A stretch of 64,000 nt of DNA from Caballeronia sordidicola (GCF_002220365.1 NZ_MTHB01000234.1:101867-165866), one strand, 5' to 3'; shown: positions 43,323 through 52,635, counted from the first letter of the stretch. A program made the numbers and translations. The notes: generated by a model from the letters alone, not told the origin.

Positions 43323-44102
43323 TTAGTTGCCGTAGACGTCGAAGTCGAAGTACTTGTGGGCGATCTTTTGGTAGGTGCCGTCGGCACGCATGGCAGCGAT
43401 CGCGCTATCGATGCTCGCCTTGAGCGCAACGTCGTCCTTGCGCAGGCCGATGCCGGTGCCATGGTCGCCCATCTCAAGCGGCCCGCCGACAAAACCGAAA
43501 CCCTTGCCTCTCGGGGTCTTCAGGAAGCCGTTATCTGCTTCCACCGACCCGAGCAGCGCCGCGTCCAGCCGGCCGGCCTGCAGATCCTCGAATACGCCCT
43601 CCTGGCTTTGATACGCAACCACCTCCACACCACCCGACTGCCAGTTCTTCTGTGCGTAAGTTTCGAACTGCGTGCCGCTCTGCACGCCGATGCGCTTGCC
43701 GCGCAGACCCTCTGCGCTAACTGTCAGCGGCGCGCCGGTCTTCGCGATCAAACGTGACTTGAACTGGAACAGCTTGGTCGAAAACGCGATCTGCTGCATG
43801 CGTTTTTCGGTGATCGCCATCGACGAGATGATCGCGTCGATCTTGCGTGCCTGCAGCGCCGGGATCATGCCGGAAAACTCCATCTCGACCCATTGGCAAT
43901 GCATCGCGATGCGGCGGCAAATCTCGTTGGCGAGATCGACGTCGAAACCCGTCACGCTACCGTCGGGCATTTTTACGTCCATGGGCGGATACGTCGGATC
44001 AATGCCGAGGCGCAATACGTTCGCGTCTTTCGCGAAGGCCGGCGTGGAGATGGTCAAGGCCGCGATCACGGCGGCGACCAGCAACGAAAAGAGGGGTTTC
44101 AT
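43323..44102 (-). CDS. Amino-acid ABC transporter substrate-binding protein (HisJ/ArgT-like)
   Basis: 259 residues, SBP_bac_3 family. Signal peptide ending STPAFA (about residue 24), then LRLGIDPTYPPMDVKMPDGSVTGFDVDLAN, the hallmark of cationic amino-acid binding proteins, and GVQSGTQFETY. No permease or ATPase gene is adjacent: it must use a transporter encoded elsewhere. First gene of a two-gene operon divergent from a LysR regulator. Confidence 0.92.
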   Translation of the reverse strand: MKPLFSLLVAAVIAALTISTPAFAKDANVLRLGIDPTYPPMDVKMPDGSVTGFDVDLANEICRRIAMHCQWVEMEFSGMIPALQARKIDAIISSMAITEKRMQQIAFSTKLFQFKSRLIAKTGAPLTVSAEGLRGKRIGVQSGTQFETYAQKNWQSGGVEVVAYQSQEGVFEDLQAGRLDAALLGSVEADNGFLKTPRGKGFGFVGGPLEMGDHGTGIGLRKDDVALKASIDSAIAAMRADGTYQKIAHKYFDFDVYGN

Positions 44103-44185
44103 CGGCGCTTACTCAGTGGTTGAGACGGGGATGGGGATAACACGTTTGCATGGTACGAGCGCAAAATGCCACCAAACAGGGCCGA

Positions 44186-44215
44186 TTTACTTATCATGAT
44201 CACTTTTACTTATCA
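44186..44215. promoter_or_regulatory. Direct repeat in the LysR/SBP divergent promoter
   Basis: TTTACTTATCA occurs at 44186-44196 and again at 44205-44215, 19 bases start to start, inside the 128-bp divergent region. It may be a regulator site; a TGATCA lies between the copies. Confidence 0.4.
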
Positions 44216-44230
44216 CCCCGGGCGGTTATC

Positions 44231-45190
44231 GTGGACCTGACCTTGACGCAACTTCGCGTATTCGTCGCTGTCGCTGAAGCCGGTAGCCTCAGGGCGGCGG
44301 CGCGCAGGCTCGGCATTGCGCAAAGCGGCGTGACGCAGCAGTTGAGGAAACTCGAGACCAGCGCGGGCGGCCCCTTGTTCGAACGTGGGCACCGTGGTGC
44401 ACGCTTGACGTCCATCGGCGAGCGCTTGCGCATTCGCGCCGACGTGATCCTTGGCGAGTGCGTGCGAACCGAAAACGAAATGCGCCAGTTACGCGGCGAG
44501 TTGACCGGCCAAGTCTCGCTCGGCGTCGCGGCTGAAGCCATGATGCGATTATTTCCCGCGCTGCTGGCGAGTTTTCGCGAGCGATGTCCGCGTATCGATG
44601 TGCACCTCACCAGCGCCACGTCGCGCGTCCTGACGGCGTGGGTGCGCGACGGCAGCCTGGATTTCGCCTTGGCGCTGGTATCGAACGAAGCCGACATCCA
44701 CGACCTGGATGCGACCACGCTGTTCGAATCGCCAGTCACCGTGATTGCGAGGCGAGGCCATCCGCTAGGCCACGCGCGAACGTTGCGTGCTCTGAAGGAC
44801 TGCGAGTGGGTCAGCACCCGGCCTCGTCATTCGGGTGATGTCGTGAACCGCTTGTCCGTTTTGTTCGAAGACGCGGGGCTTGAACCTCCCCGTATCGCGG
44901 CTACGACCGAGGCCGTGTTCGACACGCTGCATTGCGTGGCGAACAGCGATTATCTGGCGCTCGAACCCGTGCGTCTCGCAGCCCATCCGTTCTTCAGGGA
45001 CCATGTGGAGATCGTCCCGATCAAAGAGCAGGCGTTGAGTACGCGCGTGTATCTGCTGCGCCGCGCAGGCGTGCCGTTGACGCCGGTTGCGCAGGAACTG
45101 GCGTCCATGGCAGTGTCGTTTGCGAGGATGCTGCCGGCGACGAGAGTGACTGGCGTAAGTGCAGTCATGGATGAAACGCCTCGCCAATAA
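44231..45190 (+). CDS. LysR family transcriptional regulator
   Basis: 319 residues from GTG 44231; the frame is open to 44150, but the extra residues precede the usual LTLTQLRVFVAVAEAG opening. HTH region SLRAAARRLGIAQSGVTQQLRKLE. Divergent from the amino-acid SBP and desuccinylase-like operon, which is its likely target. Confidence 0.9.
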   Translation: MDLTLTQLRVFVAVAEAGSLRAAARRLGIAQSGVTQQLRKLETSAGGPLFERGHRGARLTSIGERLRIRADVILGECVRTENEMRQLRGELTGQVSLGVAAEAMMRLFPALLASFRERCPRIDVHLTSATSRVLTAWVRDGSLDFALALVSNEADIHDLDATTLFESPVTVIARRGHPLGHARTLRALKDCEWVSTRPRHSGDVVNRLSVLFEDAGLEPPRIAATTEAVFDTLHCVANSDYLALEPVRLAAHPFFRDHVEIVPIKEQALSTRVYLLRRAGVPLTPVAQELASMAVSFARMLPATRVTGVSAVMDETPRQ

Positions 45191-45299
45191 CACGCGATTT
45201 TTCCATCATGCCCGCACGGTGCGGCGCCGCTCTTCAGGTTCGTTCCGAGCGGCTATCATGTTGGCCTGGGCAACATCTCGAGCTTTGGGAAACACGGTC

Positions 45300-45887
45300 A
45301 TGACTAGAAAAAAAACTGCGGACAGCGCGCCTCGCGAAACTGCTGCAATCCTGCGTCACTGGCACGACGCTGTACCGAACGACCGGCTGGCCCATCTCGT
45401 GAAAGATGCCGCGCGTTCGCTGGTGCGCGCGCTGCAGATGCGGCTTGCGGAGCACACCGTGTCGTACGGGCACTGGACATTCCTGCGGATCTTGTGGGAG
45501 ACGGATGGCTTGACGCAGCGTGAGCTGAGCACGCAGGCGGGAGTAATGGAGCCAACGACCTTTGCGGCCGTCAAGGCCATGGAAGCGCTGGGTTACGTCG
45601 AGCGCCAGCAGATGCCGGACAACAAGAAAAACGTGCACGTGTTCCTGACCGCCGAAGGCCGGGCGCTGAAAGAGAAGCTCGTTCCGCTCGCCGAGGAAGT
45701 CAATGATGTCAGCGTGGTGGGCCTGAGTGAGCAAGACATCAAGACCGCGCGGAAGGTGTTGCTGGCGCTGATTGAAAACCTGGCCGACGATGAACTGGGA
45801 TCCACGAATCCAATGCGCCGCGTGCCTTCAACGCGGGAACTGGGACGGATTATTGCCGAGCGTGGGGATGCGGTAGAGGACAGGTGA
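45300..45887 (+). CDS. MarR family transcriptional regulator
   Basis: 195 residues from ATG 45300; earlier in-frame codons overlap the LysR gene. The winged helix is GLTQRELSTQAGVMEPTTFAAVKAMEALGYVER and the wing MPDNKKNVHVFLTAEG. A long N-terminal extension and C-terminal tail flank it. No pump or catabolic gene is adjacent on the same strand, so its target is open. Different from the efflux-operon MarR (18640-19077). Confidence 0.9.
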   Translation: MTRKKTADSAPRETAAILRHWHDAVPNDRLAHLVKDAARSLVRALQMRLAEHTVSYGHWTFLRILWETDGLTQRELSTQAGVMEPTTFAAVKAMEALGYVERQQMPDNKKNVHVFLTAEGRALKEKLVPLAEEVNDVSVVGLSEQDIKTARKVLLALIENLADDELGSTNPMRRVPSTRELGRIIAERGDAVEDR

Positions 45888-45983
45888 CGCTGAAGATGGA
45901 CGCGTTGCGCGATTTGTGAATTTCGAACGCGTCGCGATTCGCACACTCCCGGCGATATCCTCGCGGAAGAATGGCTCGCCCCA

Positions 45984-46253
45984 ATGGGCATCACTCAGTA
46001 CGCGCTCGCAAAAGCAATCGATGTACCGGCACGTCGCATCAGTGAAATCGTTCAAGGGAAACGCGCCGTCGCCGCCGACACTGCCGTTCGTCTCGGCGCA
46101 TTTTTTGGCGTCGATCCGCAAAGCTGGATGAATCTTCAAACGCACTACGATACCGAACAGGCGCGTGAGAAACTCGGCGATCGACTCATGCAAATCAGGC
46201 GCAACGGCGTAGCAAACGAAGCGATCACGTCGCTGCGTCAAGCCGCAAAATAA
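45984..46253 (+). CDS. Orphan HigA-family antitoxin-like protein, N-terminus damaged
   Basis: 89 residues from ATG 45984: XRE-type HTH (GITQYALAKAIDVPARRISEIVQGKRAVAADTAVRLGAFF region) and the HigA-typical WMNLQTHYDTEQA. The reading frame upstream codes for the missing HigA N-terminus (HTPGDILAEEWLAPM) back to a stop at 45891-45893, yet contains no ATG, GTG or TTG, so the normal start has been lost. No higB toxin gene lies before it; the MarR gene ends 97 bases upstream. It is likely a decaying remnant or a stand-alone DNA-binding protein. Confidence 0.65.
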   Translation: MGITQYALAKAIDVPARRISEIVQGKRAVAADTAVRLGAFFGVDPQSWMNLQTHYDTEQAREKLGDRLMQIRRNGVANEAITSLRQAAK

Positions 46254-46303
46254 CAGCGGGAGCTGCTCGCAATCCGCACATGAAAGCGGCGTGCCCCCCC
46301 TCG

Positions 46304-47329
46304 TTACACCGGCGACGGATTGCGATCCGCGAACCCGCGTTGATGCCAGTACGGATACGGCAACGGCAACGTGCTCGCTTTATCCAGCGCCGCGATCTGC
46401 TCAGCACTCAACGACCACCCTACACTGCCCAGGTTCTCGCGGAACTGCTTCTCGTCGCGAGCACCCACAATCACGTTCGCGACTGTCGGCCGCTGCAGCA
46501 GCCAGTTCAACGCAATCTGCGGCACGCTCTTGCCGGTTTCCTTGGCCACGGCATCCAGCGCATCCACAATGCCGTAGACATATTCATCGGCAACCGGCGG
46601 TCCCATGTCCGCCGTCTTGTGCAAACGGCTGTTCTCCGGCAACGGGCTGCCGCGACGGATCTTGCCTGTCAGACGCCCCCACCCCAGCGGACTCCACACA
46701 ATGGTCGAGACCTTCTGGTCCAGTCCCAGCGGCATGAGTTCATGCTCGAAATCGCGGCCGGTCAGCGAGTAATAAGCCTGGTGCACCGAATGCCGCGCGA
46801 GGCCTTCACGGTCCGACACCGCCAGCGATTTCATCAAGTGCCAGCCGGAAAAATTCGAGCAGCCGATCACGCGGATCTTGCCCGCGCGCACGAAGTCGTC
46901 CAGCGTGCGCAGGGTTTCTTCCACGCGCGTCAATGCGTCGAAACCATGCAGTTGATAGATGTCGATGTAGTCGGTGTTCAGGCGCTTCAAGCTGCCATGG
47001 ATGGCTTGCGTCAAATGATGCCGGGTCGAGCCGACACTGTTCACATCCGAGCCGAATTGAAACGTTCCTTTCGTCGATACGATCACCTTCGAGCGGCGTC
47101 CGGCAATTGCCTTGCCGAGGATCTCTTCCGCCATGCCATCGGAATAGATGTCGGCGCTATCGAACATCGAGACGCCGGCCTCCAGCGCAATGTCGACCAG
47201 GCTGCGCGCGCCGTCGGCGTCGGTGCTGCCCCACGCCTTGAAAAAATCATTGCTGCCGCCGAACGTGGCGGTGCCCAGACTCAGCACGGGCACCTTGAAA
47301 CCCGTTTCACCCAGTAAGCGATATTCCAT
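46304..47329 (-). CDS. Aldo/keto reductase
   Basis: 341 residues, TIM-barrel NADPH-dependent reductase. The tetrad is visible: MFDSADIYSDG (Asp, Tyr), KVIVSTKG (Lys) and DIYQLHGFD (His); cofactor residues in GWGRLTGKIRRG and VANVIVGARDEKQFREN. Similar to the YghZ/L-glyceraldehyde reductase-like and galactose-dehydrogenase-like groups. Monocistronic; no regulator adjacent. Confidence 0.93.
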   Translation of the reverse strand: MEYRLLGETGFKVPVLSLGTATFGGSNDFFKAWGSTDADGARSLVDIALEAGVSMFDSADIYSDGMAEEILGKAIAGRRSKVIVSTKGTFQFGSDVNSVGSTRHHLTQAIHGSLKRLNTDYIDIYQLHGFDALTRVEETLRTLDDFVRAGKIRVIGCSNFSGWHLMKSLAVSDREGLARHSVHQAYYSLTGRDFEHELMPLGLDQKVSTIVWSPLGWGRLTGKIRRGSPLPENSRLHKTADMGPPVADEYVYGIVDALDAVAKETGKSVPQIALNWLLQRPTVANVIVGARDEKQFRENLGSVGWSLSAEQIAALDKASTLPLPYPYWHQRGFADRNPSPV

Positions 47330-47489
47330 GTCCTCTCCTTTCCATTGAAAGCCAATGAGCCGCTACCGCGCCGGCGACGCGGGCAGCGAGCTTCGATATT
47401 GCGTGGGCCATGTTAAGAGATCGTTGAAAATCGCGCTTGGATGCCCCGCGGCCGCGGCCGGTCCAACGCTTGAACGCTTAAGCGGGAAC

Positions 47490-47524
47490 GATCACAGCCC
47501 TCGGATCACAGCCCTCGGATCACA
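47490..47524. repeat. 14-bp tandem repeat covering the hutG stop codon
   Basis: GATCACAGCCCTCG at 47490-47503 and 47504-47517, then GATCACA. The hutG stop (47506-47508) lies inside and the last residues VIRGL are written by it. Confidence 0.85.
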
Positions 47525-48300
47525 TCCAGCGCAGCGCCCACCATGTCCTTCACCACCACCTGAACCTGACTGGCTGCTTCGGGCGCGTAATCGAACGGTT
47601 CCGTCTCGTGCATGTAGGTCGACTGGCACATTTCCAGTTGTATCGCGTGAACACCGGTCTCAGGCGTTCCATAGTGACGCGTGTTGTAGCCGCCTTTGAA
47701 ACGGCCGTTGGCGATCCACGTATAAGCGCTTTGCGCTGCGGCATTCGTGACGGCTTGCAATGCGCCAGGCGCCGCCGTCCGGCCATCCTGCGTACCGACG
47801 TTCAGATCCGGAAGCTTGCCCTCGAACAGACGCGGCAGCACGCTTGCAATGGAATGCGCTTCCCACAGCAATACGTTCGGATGCGCCGCCCGCAATCGCG
47901 CGAGTTCTGCCTCAAGCACGTCGTGATACGGCTGCCAATAGGTGACGACGCGCCGCGCTTTCTCGGCAGCATCGGGCCCCGCGCCATCGCGATATAGCGG
48001 CATGCCACGGAAGGTTTCGCCCGGGCACAGGCCCGTTGTCGTCTGGCCCGGATAGAGGCTCTCATCGTTCGACGGACGGTTCAGGTCGATCACATAGCGC
48101 GAGATACGTGCGCCAAGAATCGTCGCGCCCATCTCGCGGGCGAAGTCATACAGGCGATCGAGATGCCAGTCGGTATCGGCGACGGTGAGCGCTATGTCCG
48201 TGTACAACGGCCGCAAGCTCTCAGGAATTTCAGTGCCCACGTGCGGAATGGAAATAAGCAGCGGCGCGTCGCCGCGATGCAAGGTGTAGAGATCGGTCAT
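47506..48300 (-). CDS. hutG: N-formylglutamate deformylase
   Basis: 264 residues, N-formylglutamate amidohydrolase family: LLISIPHVGTEIP, DTDWHLDRLYDFA, RYVIDLNRPSNDESLYPGQ, LWEAHSIAS and the C-terminal RHYGTPETGVHAIQLEMCQSTYM segments. It makes glutamate and formate in the last step of histidine degradation. Here it stands without other hut genes, next to a LysR gene on the same strand (69 bases upstream), so a different N-formyl substrate is possible. ATG 48300 chosen; upstream in-frame residues are unlike the family. Confidence 0.92.
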   Translation of the reverse strand: MTDLYTLHRGDAPLLISIPHVGTEIPESLRPLYTDIALTVADTDWHLDRLYDFAREMGATILGARISRYVIDLNRPSNDESLYPGQTTTGLCPGETFRGMPLYRDGAGPDAAEKARRVVTYWQPYHDVLEAELARLRAAHPNVLLWEAHSIASVLPRLFEGKLPDLNVGTQDGRTAAPGALQAVTNAAAQSAYTWIANGRFKGGYNTRHYGTPETGVHAIQLEMCQSTYMHETEPFDYAPEAASQVQVVVKDMVGAALDVIRGL

Positions 48301-48369
48301 GATGGAATCCGGGCGAAGTAAGCGTATGAAAGAGGTGTGGAAAAGGATCAATAGGCAAGTCGATAGCGG

Positions 48370-49335
48370 TTATTGGATCGCGTCGTCCGGCAGGTTGGGT
48401 AGCGCTTGCTGGAGCGCCGGGCGAATGCGCTGGTCGAGCACCCCACGCGTCAACGAGATCAGTTCGGCCGCAAAGCCGTCCCATTCCCTCTCACGATGCA
48501 GCAGGAAAAAATCGCGGCGTGCAAGGCCGCCCGGGGGCAGCGGCAACACATCGATTTCCTCCAGATAATGACGCGCCTGCCACAAGCAAAGCGGCGTGGA
48601 GATGGCGAAACCGAGACCTGCGGCAACGAGGCTGAGCAGCGGGTCGGTGGCGTCGAATTCATAACGCCGCGGGCTGTCAATACCGAGGTGCCGCGCAAAG
48701 CGCTCCACCTGCTGGCCGATCACCGAGCGCCCCGTATAACGGATCAACGGAAGATTGCTCGCGAGCATACGCCAGTCCGCCGCGGGTCGCGACGCGAGGA
48801 AGCGCCGCGACGCAACCGCCACGAATGCCTCGGAGAACAGGGGAATCTCGACAATACGCGGGTCCGAAATGACAGTCTGGGTGCATACGGCCAGATCGAT
48901 CTCGCGATCGTGCAGCTGCTTGGTCAGCCCCGGCGTCAGTCCCGACCACAACGCAATCTGCCGCGACGAACCCGAGAGTGCGCGAATCAACTCCGGACCA
49001 ATAGTGGCCGCGAACGAGTCCACACAACCAAGCCGAACCGAAGCGTTGCCTGCATCGGATACCTCGTCGATGCGGGCACTCACGCGTTGCGCGTGATCGA
49101 GCAAGGGCGTAGCGAGCTCGAGCAAAGCTCGCCCTGCGCTGTTGGCACGCGGCGGGCGGCTGTCCCGGTCGAACAGGCTTGTACCCTGCTCGCGTTCGAG
49201 CGCCGATACAGCCTGGCTGATCGCGCTCTGGCTCACGCCAAGCTGCTTCGCGGCGGCAGTCATCGAACCTGTATCGCAGACGGCAACGAACGCCTGCAGC
49301 GCGCGCAGGTCGATGGGGTGACGCGGTCGTCTCAT
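48370..49335 (-). CDS. LysR family transcriptional regulator
   Basis: 321 residues from ATG 49335 (GGAGCG upstream). HTH region MTAAAKQLGVSQSAISQAVSALERE and an effector domain. The frame is open for another 60 codons upstream, which do not look like LysR. Probably co-transcribed with hutG downstream. Confidence 0.9.
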   Translation of the reverse strand: MRRPRHPIDLRALQAFVAVCDTGSMTAAAKQLGVSQSAISQAVSALEREQGTSLFDRDSRPPRANSAGRALLELATPLLDHAQRVSARIDEVSDAGNASVRLGCVDSFAATIGPELIRALSGSSRQIALWSGLTPGLTKQLHDREIDLAVCTQTVISDPRIVEIPLFSEAFVAVASRRFLASRPAADWRMLASNLPLIRYTGRSVIGQQVERFARHLGIDSPRRYEFDATDPLLSLVAAGLGFAISTPLCLWQARHYLEEIDVLPLPPGGLARRDFFLLHREREWDGFAAELISLTRGVLDQRIRPALQQALPNLPDDAIQ

Positions 49336-49764
49336 AGGCGCTCCGGTTTGGCGCGGCGCCGGCTTAGCAAGGTTCCCAGGATGCCCGTGAAGGCGAGGAA
49401 CGTGCAAAGCTGCAGCGTTTTCCGTCGATGTCCATAAGTTTGCCTTATGCAAAATGTTCGCGGAAGCGGCATTTCCTGCAATCGCGATCACGCAGGGCGG
49501 CCTCCTGCAGCCCAAGCGTGTGCGCTCTTATCTCATGTGATGGAAGCCAGGGCATGGACGACACGTATGGAGGAGACCCGCCAAGCGTGCTTTATTGTTT
49601 GGCGGTGTTCAACACTCAAGGCGCACGCATTTCACTTGAGGAAAACAGAAGAAGCGTGCGCCACGGTCACCACTCGCTGCAAGGGATCAGAAAGACCCTC
49701 GCGCGACGCATGATAGCCAGAGCTTGATACCCAGCACTTACCACACGCCGCGCGATGTTCCGGC
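49336..49764. other. Intergenic region, no gene recognised
   Basis: 429 bases between the LysR start and the SDR end. Short overlapping frames on both strands lack ribosome sites and protein-like character. No repeat or strong hairpin seen. Confidence 0.4.
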
Positions 49765-50619
49765 TTACTTCGAGCCTTCGGGAAAGTCGGCGCCAATAGT
49801 CGCCTTCTCCCACGTGTCGAAGTCATGAGTCAGCAAAGCGACTTTCTTGCGCGCCAGCTCAAGCGCGGCTTTGCCAAGCAACAGGCGCAACGGCGGGGTG
49901 TCGGAGAGTGCCGCGTCAATGATCGCCTGTGCCGCGCGCACCGGATCGCCCGCCTGATTGCCGCTGCGCGCTTCGGTCTGCTTGCGGCGCTCGCCCGCGG
50001 TAGCCGCATAGTCATCAATGCGCGTAGCCGACTGCTTGATCGACGGCCCGGCCCAGTTGGTGCGGAATGGTCCGGGCTCAACCACGAGCACGTCAATGCC
50101 CAGCGGTTTCACCTCGATCGCCAGCGACTCCGAGATGCCTTCCACCGCGTATTTGGTGCCGTGATAGTAGCCGGTTGCCGCGAAGCTCGTGATCCCGCCT
50201 ATCGACGAAATGTTGACAATGAGGCCGTTTTTTTGGGCACGCATGATGGGCAGTACGGCCTTCGTCATGTCGACCAGACCAAATACGTTGGTCTCGAACA
50301 TTGCGCGGACGGCGTCGTCTTCGCCCTCCTCAATCGCCGCCAGATAACCGTAACCCGCGTTATTCACGAGCGCATCGATACGGCCGAAATGCTTCTGCGA
50401 CTTCGCGACAACATCGGCGATCTGCTTGCGGTCGGTCACGTCTAGCTGCAACGCCAGCGCACGGTCCCCATAGCCTTCGGCCAGATCCGCGAGCTTGGAC
50501 GGGTCCCGCGCCGTCACCACGGCGCGCCATCCGCGCTCCAGCACAAGTTTGGCCAGCTCACGGCCGAAGCCTGTCGAGCAGCCGGTGATGAGCCACACGG
50601 GGTTGTCTCGATTCATCAT
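49765..50619 (-). CDS. SDR family oxidoreductase (extended-specificity, oxidoreductase type)
   Basis: 284 residues. GCSTGFGREL cofactor loop right at the N-terminus, NNAGYGYLAAIEEG, NISSIGG with the catalytic Ser, and YHGTKYAVEG with Tyr and Lys. This is the group often annotated as oxidoreductase/short-chain dehydrogenase with a C-terminal extension. Two ATG codons in a row (50619, 50616) follow AGGAG; I use the first. Stand-alone; function unknown. Confidence 0.92.
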   Translation of the reverse strand: MMNRDNPVWLITGCSTGFGRELAKLVLERGWRAVVTARDPSKLADLAEGYGDRALALQLDVTDRKQIADVVAKSQKHFGRIDALVNNAGYGYLAAIEEGEDDAVRAMFETNVFGLVDMTKAVLPIMRAQKNGLIVNISSIGGITSFAATGYYHGTKYAVEGISESLAIEVKPLGIDVLVVEPGPFRTNWAGPSIKQSATRIDDYAATAGERRKQTEARSGNQAGDPVRAAQAIIDAALSDTPPLRLLLGKAALELARKKVALLTHDFDTWEKATIGADFPEGSK

Positions 50620-51179
50620 GGAAAGCTCCTGTTTATAGATCGGAAAGTCGGTTGTATTGGTGCGTCGGAATGAAGGTGGCGGTTCGGGCCGACGCCTGAG
50701 GTTGCATCGCCAGAACCATACCCGCGCGGAAATCCCGTTAAAGCTTACTCGGGATAGGCGAACGCAGCACAACCCGGCCAGGTTGGCGCGCTTGGGGTCA
50801 TTGCTTTCGATTGCCTGATTCTGCTGGAGGCAACAGCTTCAGTCATGAATATAGCCGGGCGTCGAGGCCGACTACCGTCGAATTCGATTTTGGTTTTATA
50901 AGTTTTGGTTCAGGACCGGCCCGTATTTCAACTTGGCTAACGCGCGAAAATTCATGAGGAACCAATGCACTCAAACTCGTCGAAGAGTCTTTTCCTTTAT
51001 GCGTTAATACCCCGTTTTTTCTGCCATGACTAAATTAATCGACGCCCTCGAAAGGTGCAGTTTTCTGAATCGAAAGGCATCGGTGATATCGCAGCATTTC
51101 AGTTTCTGTCACATCTGCTATTCCGGCCCTATCTAAATGCCGATACGGTCGCCGGCTATTTTTCTCAATCCCGGTTTCA
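50620..51179. other. Intergenic region, no gene recognised
   Basis: 560 bases before the EAL protein stop, with AT-rich parts near 50880-50920 and 50980-51030. Presumably the promoter of the SDR gene and the end of the EAL transcript. No ORF with family resemblance. Confidence 0.4.
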
Positions 51180-51986
51180 TCACCCAACGAGTTGCAGCGG
51201 CCGCGCCGGCTCGCGTTTGCAACCGGGAATATTCGATAGCCCGAACACCGGCCTCGCGAAATAGAAACCTTGCGCCAATACGTTCGGCCAGCGTGCCAGC
51301 CACTGCGCCTGAGCGGCCGTCTCCACGCCCTCGACCACCACCGTCACAGCCAGTTTTTCCAGCAGGTTGAGTATCGCGGATACCACCTCGCATGCACGCG
51401 GATCGTCCGGCACCCGCTCCAGCAATTCCTTCGCCAGTTTGACCACATCCACGTCAAGCGCGCTCAGCATGGCAAGCGAGGAATATCCGGTGCCGAAATC
51501 GTCGATAGCTATATGCACGTCAATCTCGCGCAATGCATCCATCAGTCCCTTCGAAGCCAGGATTTTCGTCGCGTCTTCCGCCTCGGACAACTCCACCTGA
51601 AACAGTCCCGGCGCAACACCGTGCGAGCGCGCGGACTGCTCCAGCCGCCGCGCGAAGCTCGCCCTGGCGACCACCGACGGCGGCACGTTGACCGCGATGG
51701 GAAACGCCGGATGCCCTTCGCGCTGCCATGAGCCAAGGTGAGAACAGGTGCTGTCGATGACAAATTGCGTCATGTCCGACGCCACGCCCGGATCGGCGAC
51801 CGCGCTGATGAACGCGCCCGGCAACAACATGCCGTATTGCGGATGCATCCATCGAATCAAGGCCTCGGCGCTCGACAAAGCGCCTGTCCTTGCGTGGTAT
51901 ACGCCCTGAAACGCAAGCTGAAACTCGCCGGCACGCAAACCCTTGCGCACCTGCTGACATAGTTGGTCGCCAGGTTGGGTCATCAT
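51180..51986 (-). CDS. EAL domain c-di-GMP phosphodiesterase
   Basis: 268 residues, a single EAL domain with no GGDEF, PAS or membrane part. Catalytic residues are mostly present: EALIRW (the motif), Asn in VNVPPS, Glu in VELSEAED, the Asp pair in IDDFGTGYSS, Glu in VVEGVETAAQA and Gln in AQGFYFARP. The usual KID after the barrel strand reads VVKLAKELLE, keeping the Lys but losing the Asp, so activity is probable rather than certain. ATG 51986 chosen from two adjacent ATGs. Confidence 0.9.
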   Translation of the reverse strand: MMTQPGDQLCQQVRKGLRAGEFQLAFQGVYHARTGALSSAEALIRWMHPQYGMLLPGAFISAVADPGVASDMTQFVIDSTCSHLGSWQREGHPAFPIAVNVPPSVVARASFARRLEQSARSHGVAPGLFQVELSEAEDATKILASKGLMDALREIDVHIAIDDFGTGYSSLAMLSALDVDVVKLAKELLERVPDDPRACEVVSAILNLLEKLAVTVVVEGVETAAQAQWLARWPNVLAQGFYFARPVFGLSNIPGCKREPARPLQLVG

Positions 51987-52635
51987 CGTCGCATCCGTCC
52001 GCTCCCGGGGGTGCGGCGCCACCGGTCGGCAGGCGCCCAGTCCATCAATCGCACATAACACCACGCGTCATGAACCGGGCTTCTTCACGCACAAGCCGTG
52101 CCAGTTGGCCAAATGCGCGGCCTGGCGTACGTTGAGCTCATGTGAAGGCCGGCAAACCCTACACGCGACACAGTTTGCACGCTCGGGCAAGGCACCCTGC
52201 GAATGACGCGACCCGTATGTTACGTAACGACTGAAGACTGTTACGCCGGATGTGTCAGCACTTCTTCGTCAGCAAGTCTTAAGCACGTCCACGATTCGGT
52301 AAGCTCAGCTCGCGCAAAACGCAGCGACGAAGCCCTTGCCATTATTTAACCCCGGCACATTACGCCACAATCGCCAAGGATCACGGTCAAGCTTACTGTT
52401 ATTCGAAAACCACGGTAGCTCTTGCCGCTCAATAATGGCTTTCCAACTCGTATATCCATGTGTGTCATTGCCGGTAATCTGAATCCTGCTAATTCCTGTG
52501 TATATGTCTCACGTGTCTGGCATTTTGGCGGACACATAGTATTTGTATCTTCCACGATGCTTATAACGGTGGGTATTCAAATGGCCCGATTCAAATCAGC
52601 AACAAATTCTTGGATAAGGAATTGGACACTAAACA
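51987..52635. other. Intergenic region, AT-rich in its right half
   Basis: 649 bases between divergent EAL and glycosyltransferase-like genes. The part 52330-52640 has clearly lower GC than its surroundings, compatible with a promoter or a small acquired segment. The plus frame at 52422-52697 is probably not a gene. Confidence 0.4.
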
